A DNA stretch of 64,000 nucleotides from Paenibacillus sp. FSL R7-0337. Its GTDB lineage: Bacteria > Bacillota > Bacilli > Paenibacillales > Paenibacillaceae. Of the stretch, positions 1 to 8,599 are shown piece by piece. Below the pieces are notes generated by a model. It was not told the origin of the DNA. It did not search any database and saw only the letters and a program-made list of their open reading frames with translations. The first letter of the stretch is position 1, and the number at the start of each line of letters is the position of its first letter. A program made the translations under genes and the position numbers. The stretch is from the NCBI RefSeq assembly GCF_037969875.1, contig NZ_CP150218.1:4526001-4590000 (forward strand), in the 5' to 3' direction.

Positions 1-27
1 TAGTGTGGCAATATCAATCTCGGGCAT
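1..27 (-). CDS. Start of an unidentified gene, cut by the window edge
   Basis: An ATG at 27 on the minus strand opens a frame reading MPEIDIATL before the window ends. A strong ribosome binding site (GGAGGGG) lies 7-8 bases upstream, and the start is only 5 bases after the stop of the sigma-like gene at 33..425, so the two are almost certainly co-transcribed. Nine residues are too few to identify it. By analogy with the second cassette at 49155..49660, where a sigma-region-4-like gene is followed by a small helix-turn-helix protein, I infer that this is the matching partner, but that rests on position only. Confidence 0.6.
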
Positions 28-32
28 GCTTA

Positions 33-425
33 TCACCCCTCCGTTAGTAACCGGCGCAATTTTTCTAAAGCTTTTAATCGGTGTTTGGAGATATTTTGTT
101 GGGTGTAACCTAATTTTTTGGCTATTTCCTCGTCCTTAAGGTTGTGGACAAAGGCTAGTGATAGAATCTCTTGTTGTCGGGATGAAAGGGTCTCATAAGC
201 TTGAAAAAGTGCATAGTCTGTGATGTGATCTCTGAGATTTGCATGTATAACATCTGGATCATAAATAGTTAATAGGACAGATTCCATATTGTCATCGTTG
301 TCTAGTGTTAGAGGAAACCGAGTGTCCTTCATTCTTCTTTTTTTGTCATAATTAATGGAATTGTAATAAATAAGATTGGCCATGTACGAAATAAAACGGC
401 GATTTAAACTATCATCCGGTTTCAT
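33..425 (-). CDS. Small sigma-70 region-4-like DNA-binding protein
   Basis: A 130-residue protein. Residues about 78-127 form a typical sigma region 4 helix-turn-helix (LSSRQQEILSLAF, then KDEEIAKKLGYTQQNISKHR), the part of a sigma factor that contacts the -35 element. The N-terminal half is short and lacks recognisable core-binding region 2 motifs, so this is a partial or divergent sigma-like factor of the Xpf/UviA/RsoA kind rather than a full ECF sigma factor. The start has an AAAAGGAGG site just upstream. A second gene starts 5 bases after its stop. The promoter carries a LexA-like box, suggesting induction by DNA damage. A similar cassette lies at 49155..49660. The specific function is unknown. 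Confidence 0.8.
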   Translation of the reverse strand: MKPDDSLNRRFISYMANLIYYNSINYDKKRRMKDTRFPLTLDNDDNMESVLLTIYDPDVIHANLRDHITDYALFQAYETLSSRQQEILSLAFVHNLKDEEIAKKLGYTQQNISKHRLKALEKLRRLLTEG

Positions 426-510
426 TGTCTGCCCCTCCTTTTGAAGAGTTCCTTCCTACACTATAAAGAGAGATTAGATTCCTTTTTTACAACCATTTCC
501 CAAATAATAA

Positions 511-522
511 GAACAAATGTTC
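511..522. promoter_or_regulatory. LexA-like SOS box
   Basis: GAACAAATGTTC is an exact match to the Gram-positive LexA/DinR core GAAC-N4-GTTC. It sits 4 bp downstream of the TAAAAT -10 of the leftward sigma-like gene, over the expected transcription start, where a repressor would block initiation. The same box in the same position occurs at 49736..49747. Confidence 0.65.
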
Positions 523-526
523 CTAT

Positions 527-554
527 ATTTTATCACTCTAAATACTAGAGTCAA
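527..554 (-). promoter_or_regulatory. Sigma-A-type promoter of the sigma-like cassette
   Basis: On the minus strand a -35 TTGACT (549..554) and -10 TAAAAT (527..532) are separated by 16 bp. The spacer also holds a small inverted repeat, CTCTA-gtatt-TAGAG. The leader to the start codon at 425 is about 95 bases. Confidence 0.6.
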
Positions 555-684
555 TGTAAATTCCCTTTTACGAACCACGGCAAAAAAATTTATCGATCTG
601 GTTGTAATCCATCTGTGTAAATCACCTTATATAGTGAGGGCATCTGTTCAGCGCCTATCTGCTAACTAGAGGAGTGTGATGTAA

Positions 685-2385
685 ATGAAGAAAGTGCTAT
701 ATGTACCGCTCGATGATCGGCCTGTCAATTTGGATGATGTGATTGTGCTAGGGAAGTCGGCGGGGATTCATGTGATCACACCGGATGTAACGGACCTTAA
801 GAACCGCCTGGATTCGCAAAAGACAGCATCAGGCACAACCCTGCTGACCACAGGTTCACCGGCTTATGGAGACACAGCCAAGATCCGGCAATTTATTCGG
901 GATCATGCGGCTTCAGCGGATGGCTTCATCCTCTCGGCGGACATGCTCGCTTATGGGGGACTGATTGGAAGCCGCCGTCTGCGTACGGATGCAGGGGGTG
1001 CTTATCCCGCTTATGATGCTGCAATTACAGAACTGCTGGAAGTCATCCGTGAAGTGAAGCAAGCTTACCCGGACAAGCCAGTGTATGTAATGGATACGAT
1101 TATGAGGCTGGCCACCACCTCTTTTGCGGAAGGGCTGGATTTGGCGGCCTATACCGAGTCCCGTAATTTCATGCTTCAGCCGCGCAGAAGCTTCGCGCAG
1201 TTCGATGATATTCTCAGCGGATATAACCTGTCCCAGACTGGCGCATATGGAGATACGGCTACTTTTGATAAAGAGCAGTATTACAATACCAGAGCGCATA
1301 AGTTCAAGACGAACCGCTATATTCTGGAAGTGCTGGCGCAGGAGGGCTCTATTGATTTCCTTGCAGTCGGTGTAGATGACGCCAACACTCAGGGCGTGCA
1401 GATTAACGAGATTCACTATATGGAAGCAGGCATTAATGAATGGCTGGGCGGGACTCAGGGTCAAAATCCGGACCGGGCCGTCATTCTCCCTGATGCAGAC
1501 GGACTGGGACAGTCCTTACTGGCACGGATGGCGAATCAGCTCTACCGGAACGGGGCCACCACCAGGTATACCGTTGAATATTTCGGACCTCATGGCTCTA
1601 CCCTTACGAGTCCGTATGAATATATGAATGTGCATCAGAACATCCTGCGCCATCTGGATATTGTGGGGGGAGAGGCGGTAGGTGATGCCCGTGAGGTGGA
1701 GATTATCGCAATTACCGCTGCGGATCAGGCACTGGCTGCGGTTAACCGGATCGAAGATAACTATTCCCGTCTTGTCCCGTCGGTAGTGATTGACTGTGTC
1801 GGCGCAGGTGCAGCAGATGCAAGTATAACTGAGGCTTTGCTGGGCAGCAGGCGTACTGGCGCGCTATTTGGGTATAGCGGCTGGAATACGCCAGGGAACA
1901 AAATCGGCCTCTCACTGGGCATGGCCCAGGCCCGGTATGCTTGGGTCGTTACAGAGACCGGCGCAGCAGCGCTGGCTCTTGCGGTTAACGCTCACGGCTC
2001 ACTGTTGTTCAAGCGCTTCCTGAAGGACTACTTCTACAAAAGGCTGGCGATTGGCGAAATCCGGACGTACTCCAGAGGCCATTCGCTCTATGAGAATGTT
2101 GCAACGTTTACAGATCAGAATATGCTGTTGTTCAATAGCCCGGAGGACTACGCTCATCTTCAGGCTCTGCTGAGAGAGCGGATGCAGACACACACAGCCA
2201 CGCTTGCCGGGACGACCGCCTTCCTGATTGGCAGTGCTGAGCCGGCGTGCAGTATCCGGCAGATTAACGGGGGCAGTTGGGTCTTCTCGGAATATACCAG
2301 TGCCGTACTTCCATACGATGATCCCGATTATATTTGGGGCCGCGCCTTTGAGATTACTTTGAATCCTCATGTCACCTTAGATTAA
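685..2385 (+). CDS. DUF4127 family protein
   Basis: A 566-residue protein that opens with the family signature PLDDRPVN (residues 8-15) typical of DUF4127, a family of about 500 residues found mostly in Bacillota and of unknown biochemical role. No signal peptide or membrane segment is visible, so it should be cytoplasmic. The start is supported by GAGGAG about 11 bases upstream. It appears monocistronic, with a terminator right after it. The conserved acidic pairs (SADMLAYGGLIGSR, VGVDDANTQG) look like metal or substrate sites, which is inference only. Confident on family, none on function. Confidence 0.85.
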   Translation: MKKVLYVPLDDRPVNLDDVIVLGKSAGIHVITPDVTDLKNRLDSQKTASGTTLLTTGSPAYGDTAKIRQFIRDHAASADGFILSADMLAYGGLIGSRRLRTDAGGAYPAYDAAITELLEVIREVKQAYPDKPVYVMDTIMRLATTSFAEGLDLAAYTESRNFMLQPRRSFAQFDDILSGYNLSQTGAYGDTATFDKEQYYNTRAHKFKTNRYILEVLAQEGSIDFLAVGVDDANTQGVQINEIHYMEAGINEWLGGTQGQNPDRAVILPDADGLGQSLLARMANQLYRNGATTRYTVEYFGPHGSTLTSPYEYMNVHQNILRHLDIVGGEAVGDAREVEIIAITAADQALAAVNRIEDNYSRLVPSVVIDCVGAGAADASITEALLGSRRTGALFGYSGWNTPGNKIGLSLGMAQARYAWVVTETGAAALALAVNAHGSLLFKRFLKDYFYKRLAIGEIRTYSRGHSLYENVATFTDQNMLLFNSPEDYAHLQALLRERMQTHTATLAGTTAFLIGSAEPACSIRQINGGSWVFSEYTSAVLPYDDPDYIWGRAFEITLNPHVTLD

Positions 2386-2401
2386 TAGGTGTTTCTGATC
2401 G

Positions 2402-2438
2402 GCAGCTCTCCGTGGATAGATTACGGGGGGCTGTTTTG
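2402..2438 (+). terminator. Rho-independent terminator after the DUF4127 gene
   Basis: Arms 2403..2413 and 2423..2433 pair with a few G-U pairs and are followed by TTTTGTT. Confidence 0.65.
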
Positions 2439-2558
2439 TTGTAAGTATATATGTTGTAGGGGGATTCGTTGCTGAATTCATCTCCTACGCACCAATAGGA
2501 GGCCCGACACGTACAATAACCTATATTTCATGACAAGAAGACGAAAGGGGGAAGCAGA

Positions 2559-3287
2559 ATGGGGTATGGATACGCGGCTCCTGTGGATATGGCCTTTGAG
2601 AGTAGAATGCGGGGGGAGATTATTGCGGCAGCCCGGGCAATGGATGCAGGAGGGACGGATTTCTCAACCTTCCAGAATTCCCGCTGCAATCCGAGGTATT
2701 GGACTCGTACAGGAGGTGGGGGATTTGAACTGAATGCAAATGTCACCCCTTCGGCAGCGATCAATGATATTTTTGTGAATGGACAGCTGTATGCCTTTGA
2801 ATGTGCTATGGCGATGGTGATGATTCTATATAAAGCAACCATCAACATGATTGGGGAAGCGGCCTTCAACCGTTATTTCACCGGCCTGTACCTGTGGGAC
2901 TGGAGCTATGACAGTAATCTGAAGCTGATTACCACGTTCAACCAGGCCGAGCTGCAGCCGGGCGATGTAGTCTATTTCAAGAATCCCGACCATGATCCGG
3001 CTAAGCCGGAATGGCAGGGGGAGAACGCCATTATGTTGTCCAGGGACAGTTACTACGGACACGGACTCGGGATCAAGAGTGCCGCGCAGATGATAACCTC
3101 GCTCAACAGGGAGCGGGTGCCGGGCAGCCGGACCTCGGCCTATCTGGCGGATGAGGGGCTTCACCCGGACTTTGACTATATTGCTTCACTGGGCAACGCG
3201 CGCCAGGGCCTGCCGGTCTCCAGCAAAGTGAATGCAAAAACCGCCATCTACTCCAGAATAGGTGCGAAATCCTATATTATCCGCTAG
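2559..3287 (+). CDS. tgl: Spore-coat protein-glutamine gamma-glutamyltransferase (transglutaminase)
   Basis: A 242-residue enzyme of the Bacillus Tgl family, which forms epsilon-(gamma-glutamyl)lysine crosslinks between spore coat proteins. The family's catalytic motifs are all present: nucleophile Cys82 in YAFECAMA, Glu155 in WQGENAIML and His168 in GHGLGI, plus the YFKNPDHDP stretch. The start follows an AAAGGGGGA site, with an in-frame stop at 2517, so it cannot begin much earlier. The N-terminus looks shorter than in B. subtilis Tgl, while the C-terminus carries about 30 extra residues. It should be made in the mother cell during sporulation. Its 3' end is 11 bases from the convergent response regulator gene. 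Confidence 0.93.
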   Translation: MGYGYAAPVDMAFESRMRGEIIAAARAMDAGGTDFSTFQNSRCNPRYWTRTGGGGFELNANVTPSAAINDIFVNGQLYAFECAMAMVMILYKATINMIGEAAFNRYFTGLYLWDWSYDSNLKLITTFNQAELQPGDVVYFKNPDHDPAKPEWQGENAIMLSRDSYYGHGLGIKSAAQMITSLNRERVPGSRTSAYLADEGLHPDFDYIASLGNARQGLPVSSKVNAKTAIYSRIGAKSYIIR

Positions 3288-3298
3288 AGGGCGGCGGC

Positions 3299-4921
3299 CT
3301 AACCCTTGGCCGAACGGAATTTGAGCGGGTGCAGGCCGGTGGTTTTTTTGAAAACTGTACTGAAATAATGGGGATTCTCATAGCCGACCCGCTCCGAGAT
3401 CTCCATGACCTTCAGGTCCGTGGTCAGCAGCAGCTCCTTCGCCTTGCCTATGCGGATCTGGGTGATATAGTCGGTAATGGTTCCCCCGGTCTCCTTCTTG
3501 AATAGCAGACTGATGTAGTTAGGTGTCAGAAATACGTCCTCGGCAATCCTGGACACGGACAGCTCTGAGGCGTATCCCTCCTGAATGATGATACGGATGC
3601 TGCTAACGATCCGGCTGTTTCTGGAGGTGTTCTTGCCTGCCACATAAGCGCTTAAGTCATGCAGGAGCGACAGCATATACGCCTTAAGGCCGGTGATGGT
3701 GGTCTGCTGATACAGCTTATCCATGATGCTAATCCGGTCGCTCAGCACCTGCCCGATATCCTCATCAATCTCATATAGAGCTCTGGCGGAGGTGAAAATC
3801 ATCTCTGCGCAGAGGCTCTGCACATATTCAATTCTATGCTTGTGCCCGGCCAGCCCGCCAAAGAGCTGCTCCATCAGCCGGGTGACGGTGTCCGTATGTC
3901 CTGCCTTCAATTCATTCATCAGCCGGGCTTGGAGTTTATAGATAAAAGTGCTCTGCAGCTTCTCCGTGTCGGGCTGGATATCCTTAATGTAGAGGACAGA
4001 GGCAGGCCCGGTATAGAATTTGTACACCAGCGCGGCCAGCGCATCCTTATAGGAATCCTCAAGCTGGCCCGCCAGCGGACAAGCCCGCCCGATGCCGACG
4101 GAGGCGTCCAGCCGCAGATACTTCTGAATGTTGGCGATAATCTGCCCGCAGGTCCCGGAGATGGAGTGGGACGGAGGCGTCTGCGGGGTGCAGAACACCA
4201 GGATGAACTCGTTCTCGCTAGCCACGAAGCTGATGGCGCAGGGGTAGCTGTCCAGGCTCTCCTGAATGATATTCTGAATGGAAAAATAAAGCAGCTGCTT
4301 GTGCTCCTCCGAGTATTTATCCACCGCGCTCCGGTATTCATCCAGCTGGAGCACACAGACGCTGAGAAGCGTCCCCTGCTGGAAGGGCAGTGCGAAGTAC
4401 TGTATCTTCTGCCAGATCTCCTCCTCCTTGCGGTAGAGGCCGGCGATCAGATTCTGGAGGAATTTCTCCCGCAGCAGCGGCATATTGTCTTGAAGCTGCT
4501 GCTTAAGCTGCTCCATATCCAGCTGCTGCCCGCGTTCCTCTGTCAGCTTGGCCACAGCCTGGCGGAAGACACTGCGGATCTCGGGCAGCTTGACAGGCTT
4601 CAGAATATATCCCTCTGCATGGATCTTCAGCGCTTCCCGGGCGTAGGAGAAGTCCTGGGCGCCGCTGATAATAATAATCCGGGTCCGGCAGCCTGCCTCC
4701 CGCAGCTTCTCTGCTACCTCCAGGCCTCCCATTAATGGCATCATAATGTCGGTGAACAGGATATCCGGCCGGAGCTTCAGGCATAATTCGTACGCTTCCA
4801 GCCCGTCCGAGGCTTCCCCGATAATCTCAATCCCGAACTCTTCCAGCCAATCGAACACACGGATCAGACTGCTGCGGATAAACGGCTCGTCATCCGCTAC
4901 GATCATCGTTAACATCTTCAT
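3299..4921 (-). CDS. YesN-type response regulator (receiver plus AraC DNA-binding domain)
   Basis: A 540-residue regulator. The N-terminal receiver (about 1-125) has DDE at 10-12 and phospho-acceptor Asp58 in DILFTDIMMP. A long middle region follows, and a C-terminal AraC-type double helix-turn-helix (about 435-535) includes RIAEDVFLTPNYISLLFKKETG and the final FSTVFKKTTGLHPLKFR. The gene overlaps the 3' end of the sensor kinase by 32 bases, so the pair is transcribed and translated together. Such pairs usually control neighbouring sugar importers and glycosidases; here the binding protein at 6862 and the importer at 10943 are the obvious targets. Confidence 0.95.
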   Translation of the reverse strand: MKMLTMIVADDEPFIRSSLIRVFDWLEEFGIEIIGEASDGLEAYELCLKLRPDILFTDIMMPLMGGLEVAEKLREAGCRTRIIIISGAQDFSYAREALKIHAEGYILKPVKLPEIRSVFRQAVAKLTEERGQQLDMEQLKQQLQDNMPLLREKFLQNLIAGLYRKEEEIWQKIQYFALPFQQGTLLSVCVLQLDEYRSAVDKYSEEHKQLLYFSIQNIIQESLDSYPCAISFVASENEFILVFCTPQTPPSHSISGTCGQIIANIQKYLRLDASVGIGRACPLAGQLEDSYKDALAALVYKFYTGPASVLYIKDIQPDTEKLQSTFIYKLQARLMNELKAGHTDTVTRLMEQLFGGLAGHKHRIEYVQSLCAEMIFTSARALYEIDEDIGQVLSDRISIMDKLYQQTTITGLKAYMLSLLHDLSAYVAGKNTSRNSRIVSSIRIIIQEGYASELSVSRIAEDVFLTPNYISLLFKKETGGTITDYITQIRIGKAKELLLTTDLKVMEISERVGYENPHYFSTVFKKTTGLHPLKFRSAKG

Positions 4922-6782
4922 TCACCTCATTCCAAGTAGTGACCACCGGGAACCGGATGACAGCCAGCAGACCGCAGCCGTCTTCGGTATTGTCGTAATA
5001 ACGGATGCCGTAGGATTCTCCAAAAAACTGCCGGATCCGCATATGTACATTGCGGATGCCGTAAGACTGGTTGCCCGGCTGCGGGTCTGCCAGCAGCTGG
5101 TTCAGCCGTGCGGGATCTGCGCCTATTCCATCGTCGAACACGGAGATGCTAAGCAGCTCCTGCGTCTGCTCTACCCGGATACGGATCGTGCCTGTACCCC
5201 GCCGCTGCTGAATCCCGTGAATCAGGGCATTCTCCACCAGCGGCTGAAGACTGAGCTTCACCACCAGACATTCCTCTGCCAGAGCCCGGTCTGTCTCCTC
5301 CAGCTCATAGTGAAGCCGGTCCTGGAACCGGAACTGCTGAATCTGCAGATAGCTCTCGACCTGCCGCAGCTCATCGCGGAGCGGGATAATATTGCGTCCC
5401 TTACTTAGACTGTATCTGAAGAAGTCCGAGAGTGAGGTGACCATGCTGCTGATCTCGGGAATATCGTGGTTAATGGCAATCCAGTTAATGGAGTCCAGGG
5501 TGTTGTAGAGAAAATGCGGATTGATCTGGGCCTGGAGCATTTGCAGCTCGGCTTCCTTTTTGCGCAGCTCGGTGACGTAGAGCTTGTCGATCAGCGCCTT
5601 AATCTGCTGGAGCAGCTTGTTGTAGCGGTTGAATAAATAGGAGAATTCGTCCTTGCGCCGGTAGCGGATGGGGATATTGAAGTTCCCGCTCTCGGCATGC
5701 GACATCGACTGGATGAATTTGCGGATCGGTGCGGAGATATTCTCGGACAGCAGCAGCGCCATCAGGAAGGAGACGAGCATGCAGATGACAATTACGACGT
5801 ACATCACCCGGCGGAAGGAGATCAGCTCCCCGTTAAGCTCGCGGACAGGTGAGAAGGACAGGATGGTCCAGCCGGTGTTCTCCAGGGTCTTGTACGAGAC
5901 GAGCATCTCCTCACTGCCGATGGAGTGGCGGAAGGAATGCAGAGCGGACGGGTAGTCTGGTGGGAGCGGGTTACCGGTGTTGTCAGTATGGTCTGTAGTC
6001 AAGCTAAGCTTGCTGTAATAATCCTGGGCCGCGATATTCTGGCCGATGAGTGACGGCTCGGGGCTGATGGCGATGGTTCCGGACTTGTCTGCGATATAGA
6101 CCTTACTGCCGGGCGTGGGCTTATAATGCTCCAGGAGCGTACCGAATTCGGCCGCCGGGATATCTAGGGTGAGCAGCCCGACATAGGGCAGTTGTGCATG
6201 CCGGATACCGAACAGGCGCTTCGCGAATTTGAGGGTGAACCGGGAATCCAGCGAGCTAAGGCCGACCACGGCAAAATCTGCTTTGGCCGGAATGCTTAAA
6301 TACCAGGGCTTCAAGGTGATAAGATCAATATTGAATACACGGCGCGAGAAGTTATATTGGGTATATTCCGGCCGGTTCAGCATATAGAGCATAGGAACGA
6401 AGTTGCTGCCGAAGGTCCCGTTCGCGGGAAAATCCTCAAGGATTTTGCTAAGGGCGGCCAGTTCATTAATGATTCCGGTACTGTCTGTTGGCCGGTTGGA
6501 GGAGATGAGGTCCGCGAATTCAGAATTCAGGTACAGCGCAGTCATGGCTTGATTGGCGGCTTCGAACCGGCGGGCCAGATTATCCTGAACCAGATTGAAG
6601 TTATTCTCAATCGATGTATTCATATTCCGGGTAATGATCCCGGCGGATTTGTTATAGATGGTGACCGAGATGATCGTAGTCGGGAGAAGAACGAGGAAGA
6701 GGAAGTAGAGAATCAGGCGGCTGCGGATGCTGAAGTTATAGAGGAAGAGTGCCTTCGACAACGAATCGTAATATTTCTTCAT
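4890..6782 (-). CDS. YesM-type membrane sensor histidine kinase
   Basis: A 630-residue kinase with an N-terminal membrane segment (LILYFLFLVLLPTTIISV), an extracellular Cache-like sensor of about 270 residues, a second membrane helix (VVIVICMLVSFLMALLL), a HAMP linker, the His_kinase segment INPHFLYNTL (His423) and a HATPase domain with N-box PLVENALIHGI and DDGIGAD. I place the start at 6782, not at the in-frame ATG at 6818, because AAGGAGG lies 6 bases before 6782. It is divergent from the binding-protein gene across about 79 bp, suggesting that the sensor works with that binding protein. Confidence 0.95.
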   Translation of the reverse strand: MKKYYDSLSKALFLYNFSIRSRLILYFLFLVLLPTTIISVTIYNKSAGIITRNMNTSIENNFNLVQDNLARRFEAANQAMTALYLNSEFADLISSNRPTDSTGIINELAALSKILEDFPANGTFGSNFVPMLYMLNRPEYTQYNFSRRVFNIDLITLKPWYLSIPAKADFAVVGLSSLDSRFTLKFAKRLFGIRHAQLPYVGLLTLDIPAAEFGTLLEHYKPTPGSKVYIADKSGTIAISPEPSLIGQNIAAQDYYSKLSLTTDHTDNTGNPLPPDYPSALHSFRHSIGSEEMLVSYKTLENTGWTILSFSPVRELNGELISFRRVMYVVIVICMLVSFLMALLLSENISAPIRKFIQSMSHAESGNFNIPIRYRRKDEFSYLFNRYNKLLQQIKALIDKLYVTELRKKEAELQMLQAQINPHFLYNTLDSINWIAINHDIPEISSMVTSLSDFFRYSLSKGRNIIPLRDELRQVESYLQIQQFRFQDRLHYELEETDRALAEECLVVKLSLQPLVENALIHGIQQRRGTGTIRIRVEQTQELLSISVFDDGIGADPARLNQLLADPQPGNQSYGIRNVHMRIRQFFGESYGIRYYDNTEDGCGLLAVIRFPVVTTWNEVNEDVNDDRSG

Positions 6783-6861
6783 CGGAGTCCTCCTTCCAGG
6801 GTAATAATTGGTATACATTGTAAAACGCGTGAAGTCAGGATGTCAACGCAGGAGGTGCGGT

Positions 6862-8334
6862 GTGAAAAGGTTACTGTTCTATTTTATTGCCGTCTTAGGC
6901 TGCGGGCTGGCTATTTACACTCTTGGTTATAACCGCCCGCTGCTGCCGGACCTCACCCCGGACGAGGAGGCCGTACCAGCGGAGCAGACCACCAGGGTGA
7001 GGGTCGCCCTGTCTGACTGGACGGAGAATCTGGAAGTGAAGAATGCCATCAGCCATTATAATAAAACGAATCCCGATCAGATTGAGATTGTGCCCATGAA
7101 CCTTGCAACAGATGCCTACGACGATACCTTGAATATGCTGATGACCTCCGGGCAGGGGCCGGATGTGTTCAGTCTCGATAACGCCTGGCTGGCCACATAT
7201 GTAAACAAGGGGTATCTCGCTAATCTGTCTGCGGACCTGGATGCCGGATGGCTGCTCCGGTTCCCGGTATGGGCCAGGAAGTACGCGTCCGGCTCGTTGT
7301 TCAAGGGCGGAATCTACTTCATGCCCTCCAGTATTGATACCGTGCGCCTCATCTACAATAAGCAATTGTTCCGGACCGCCGGACTAGACCCGGAGCAGCC
7401 TCCCCTTACCTTCGCCGCACTGGAGCAGGCCGCCCTGCAGATCAGCCGGGCCGGAGCACCGGTGAACAAATACGGCTTCGCGTTGCCCGCCGGGGATAGC
7501 CGGGCCAGTCTCCAGGCTGGGCTGGAGCTATCGAATACCTACAGCGGTTATTATCTTTATGATTACCGGTCGGGCCGTTATGACTTGAGTGTGTATGCTC
7601 CCTGGCTGCAGATGGTGCGGGAGATGAAGCAGCAGGGCAGCCTCTATCCGGGGGAGACTCTGCTGAAGCTGAGCAGCGCGCTCCGGCAATTCGCGGACGG
7701 CAATATCGGCATGATGTATGTTACCAGCAAAGATTATGTCAAGCTGCAGGAGTATATGCCTAAGGATGATTGGGGAGTAGCGCTCCCTCCGGCCGCGGAC
7801 CTGTCACGGCGCGGAGCCGGGGCTCTGATGATGATCCCCCACGCTCCGCTGGTGGTGAACAGTTCGGCAGAGAGCCGGGAGGCTGCGGTGAAGGTCTGGC
7901 GTTTTCTTCAATCGAAGGAGTTCCTGGGCATGCTGTACCAGCAGGCGCTCGCCCTCCCGGTGACAGACGGGATTATGGATAAGCCGGGCACTTCACGCGG
8001 GCTGCGCCACTTCAGGGAATTCTATCCCACCGCAGCAGAATCGATCTACCCGCTCTCCCCGCAGATCATGGACCAATACGACCCGAATACGGTGTCGATG
8101 GAGCCGCGTTATTCAGGTGACCGTCCAAGAATGCAGCTGTACCTGAGGATCATCGCGGGGGACATTCCGCTGGACCAGGGACTGGGCAGCGAGAGTGAGC
8201 GGCTGAATCAGATGCTGGATATTGCAGCTACCGGGTATTCTTTTCGGCGTGAGGAGTATATCTATCCGCAGTTCGATCCCCGTTCCCCGTTATTGGGGGA
8301 GAGCCAGCAGAGCCGTTCAAGCAGCGGACGCTAA
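6862..8334 (+). CDS. Extracellular solute-binding protein family 1 (sugar type), membrane-anchored
   Basis: A 490-residue family 1 binding protein with a hydrophobic N-terminus (KRLLFYFIAVLGCGLAIYTLGY) that is either a signal anchor or an atypical lipoprotein signal (VLGC). Typical family features are GQGPDVFSLDNAWLATYVNKGYLANLS and IDTVRLIYNKQLF. I choose the GTG at 6862 because AGGAGG lies 6 bases upstream; an earlier in-frame start at 6808 lacks this. No permease is adjacent in its own unit, and it sits back-to-back with the YesM kinase. It may serve as an accessory sensor protein or feed the importer at 10943..14479, which has its own lipoprotein. A terminator follows. Confidence 0.88.
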   Translation: MKRLLFYFIAVLGCGLAIYTLGYNRPLLPDLTPDEEAVPAEQTTRVRVALSDWTENLEVKNAISHYNKTNPDQIEIVPMNLATDAYDDTLNMLMTSGQGPDVFSLDNAWLATYVNKGYLANLSADLDAGWLLRFPVWARKYASGSLFKGGIYFMPSSIDTVRLIYNKQLFRTAGLDPEQPPLTFAALEQAALQISRAGAPVNKYGFALPAGDSRASLQAGLELSNTYSGYYLYDYRSGRYDLSVYAPWLQMVREMKQQGSLYPGETLLKLSSALRQFADGNIGMMYVTSKDYVKLQEYMPKDDWGVALPPAADLSRRGAGALMMIPHAPLVVNSSAESREAAVKVWRFLQSKEFLGMLYQQALALPVTDGIMDKPGTSRGLRHFREFYPTAAESIYPLSPQIMDQYDPNTVSMEPRYSGDRPRMQLYLRIIAGDIPLDQGLGSESERLNQMLDIAATGYSFRREEYIYPQFDPRSPLLGESQQSRSSSGR

Positions 8335-8355
8335 TAGAATAGGCTTATATTCAGG

Positions 8356-8395
8356 GACCTTTCCCGGCCAGTGCGGCTCGCGGGAGGGTTCTTTT
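8356..8395 (+). terminator. Rho-independent terminator after the binding protein gene
   Basis: The arms GACCTTTCCCG and CGGGAGGGTTC pair with one mismatch and some G-U pairs, followed by TTTTG. The roughly 200 bp from here to the collagen-like gene contains no gene I can support, only a short direct repeat GCTAGC-tatcct-GCTAGC. Confidence 0.65.
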
Positions 8396-8599
8396 GTGTT
8401 GTCTCCTATTTATATGGGATGCCTGCCGGAATCTAGCTCTACTGCACACACCGTGCCGGAATCGCAGAATATTACTATATTGATCCATCTTTCTGCTGCT
8501 AGCTATCCTGCTAGCTTCTATGAAGTCAAAAGATAGATTAAGCGAGGAAAGGACAATCTAGCAGGACAGTACAAATCTACCATTAAAGGAGACAGTGAA

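Noticed and set aside
3836..4735. 299-codon plus-strand frame
   Set aside because: Antisense to the well-supported YesN-type regulator; no domain or start signal.
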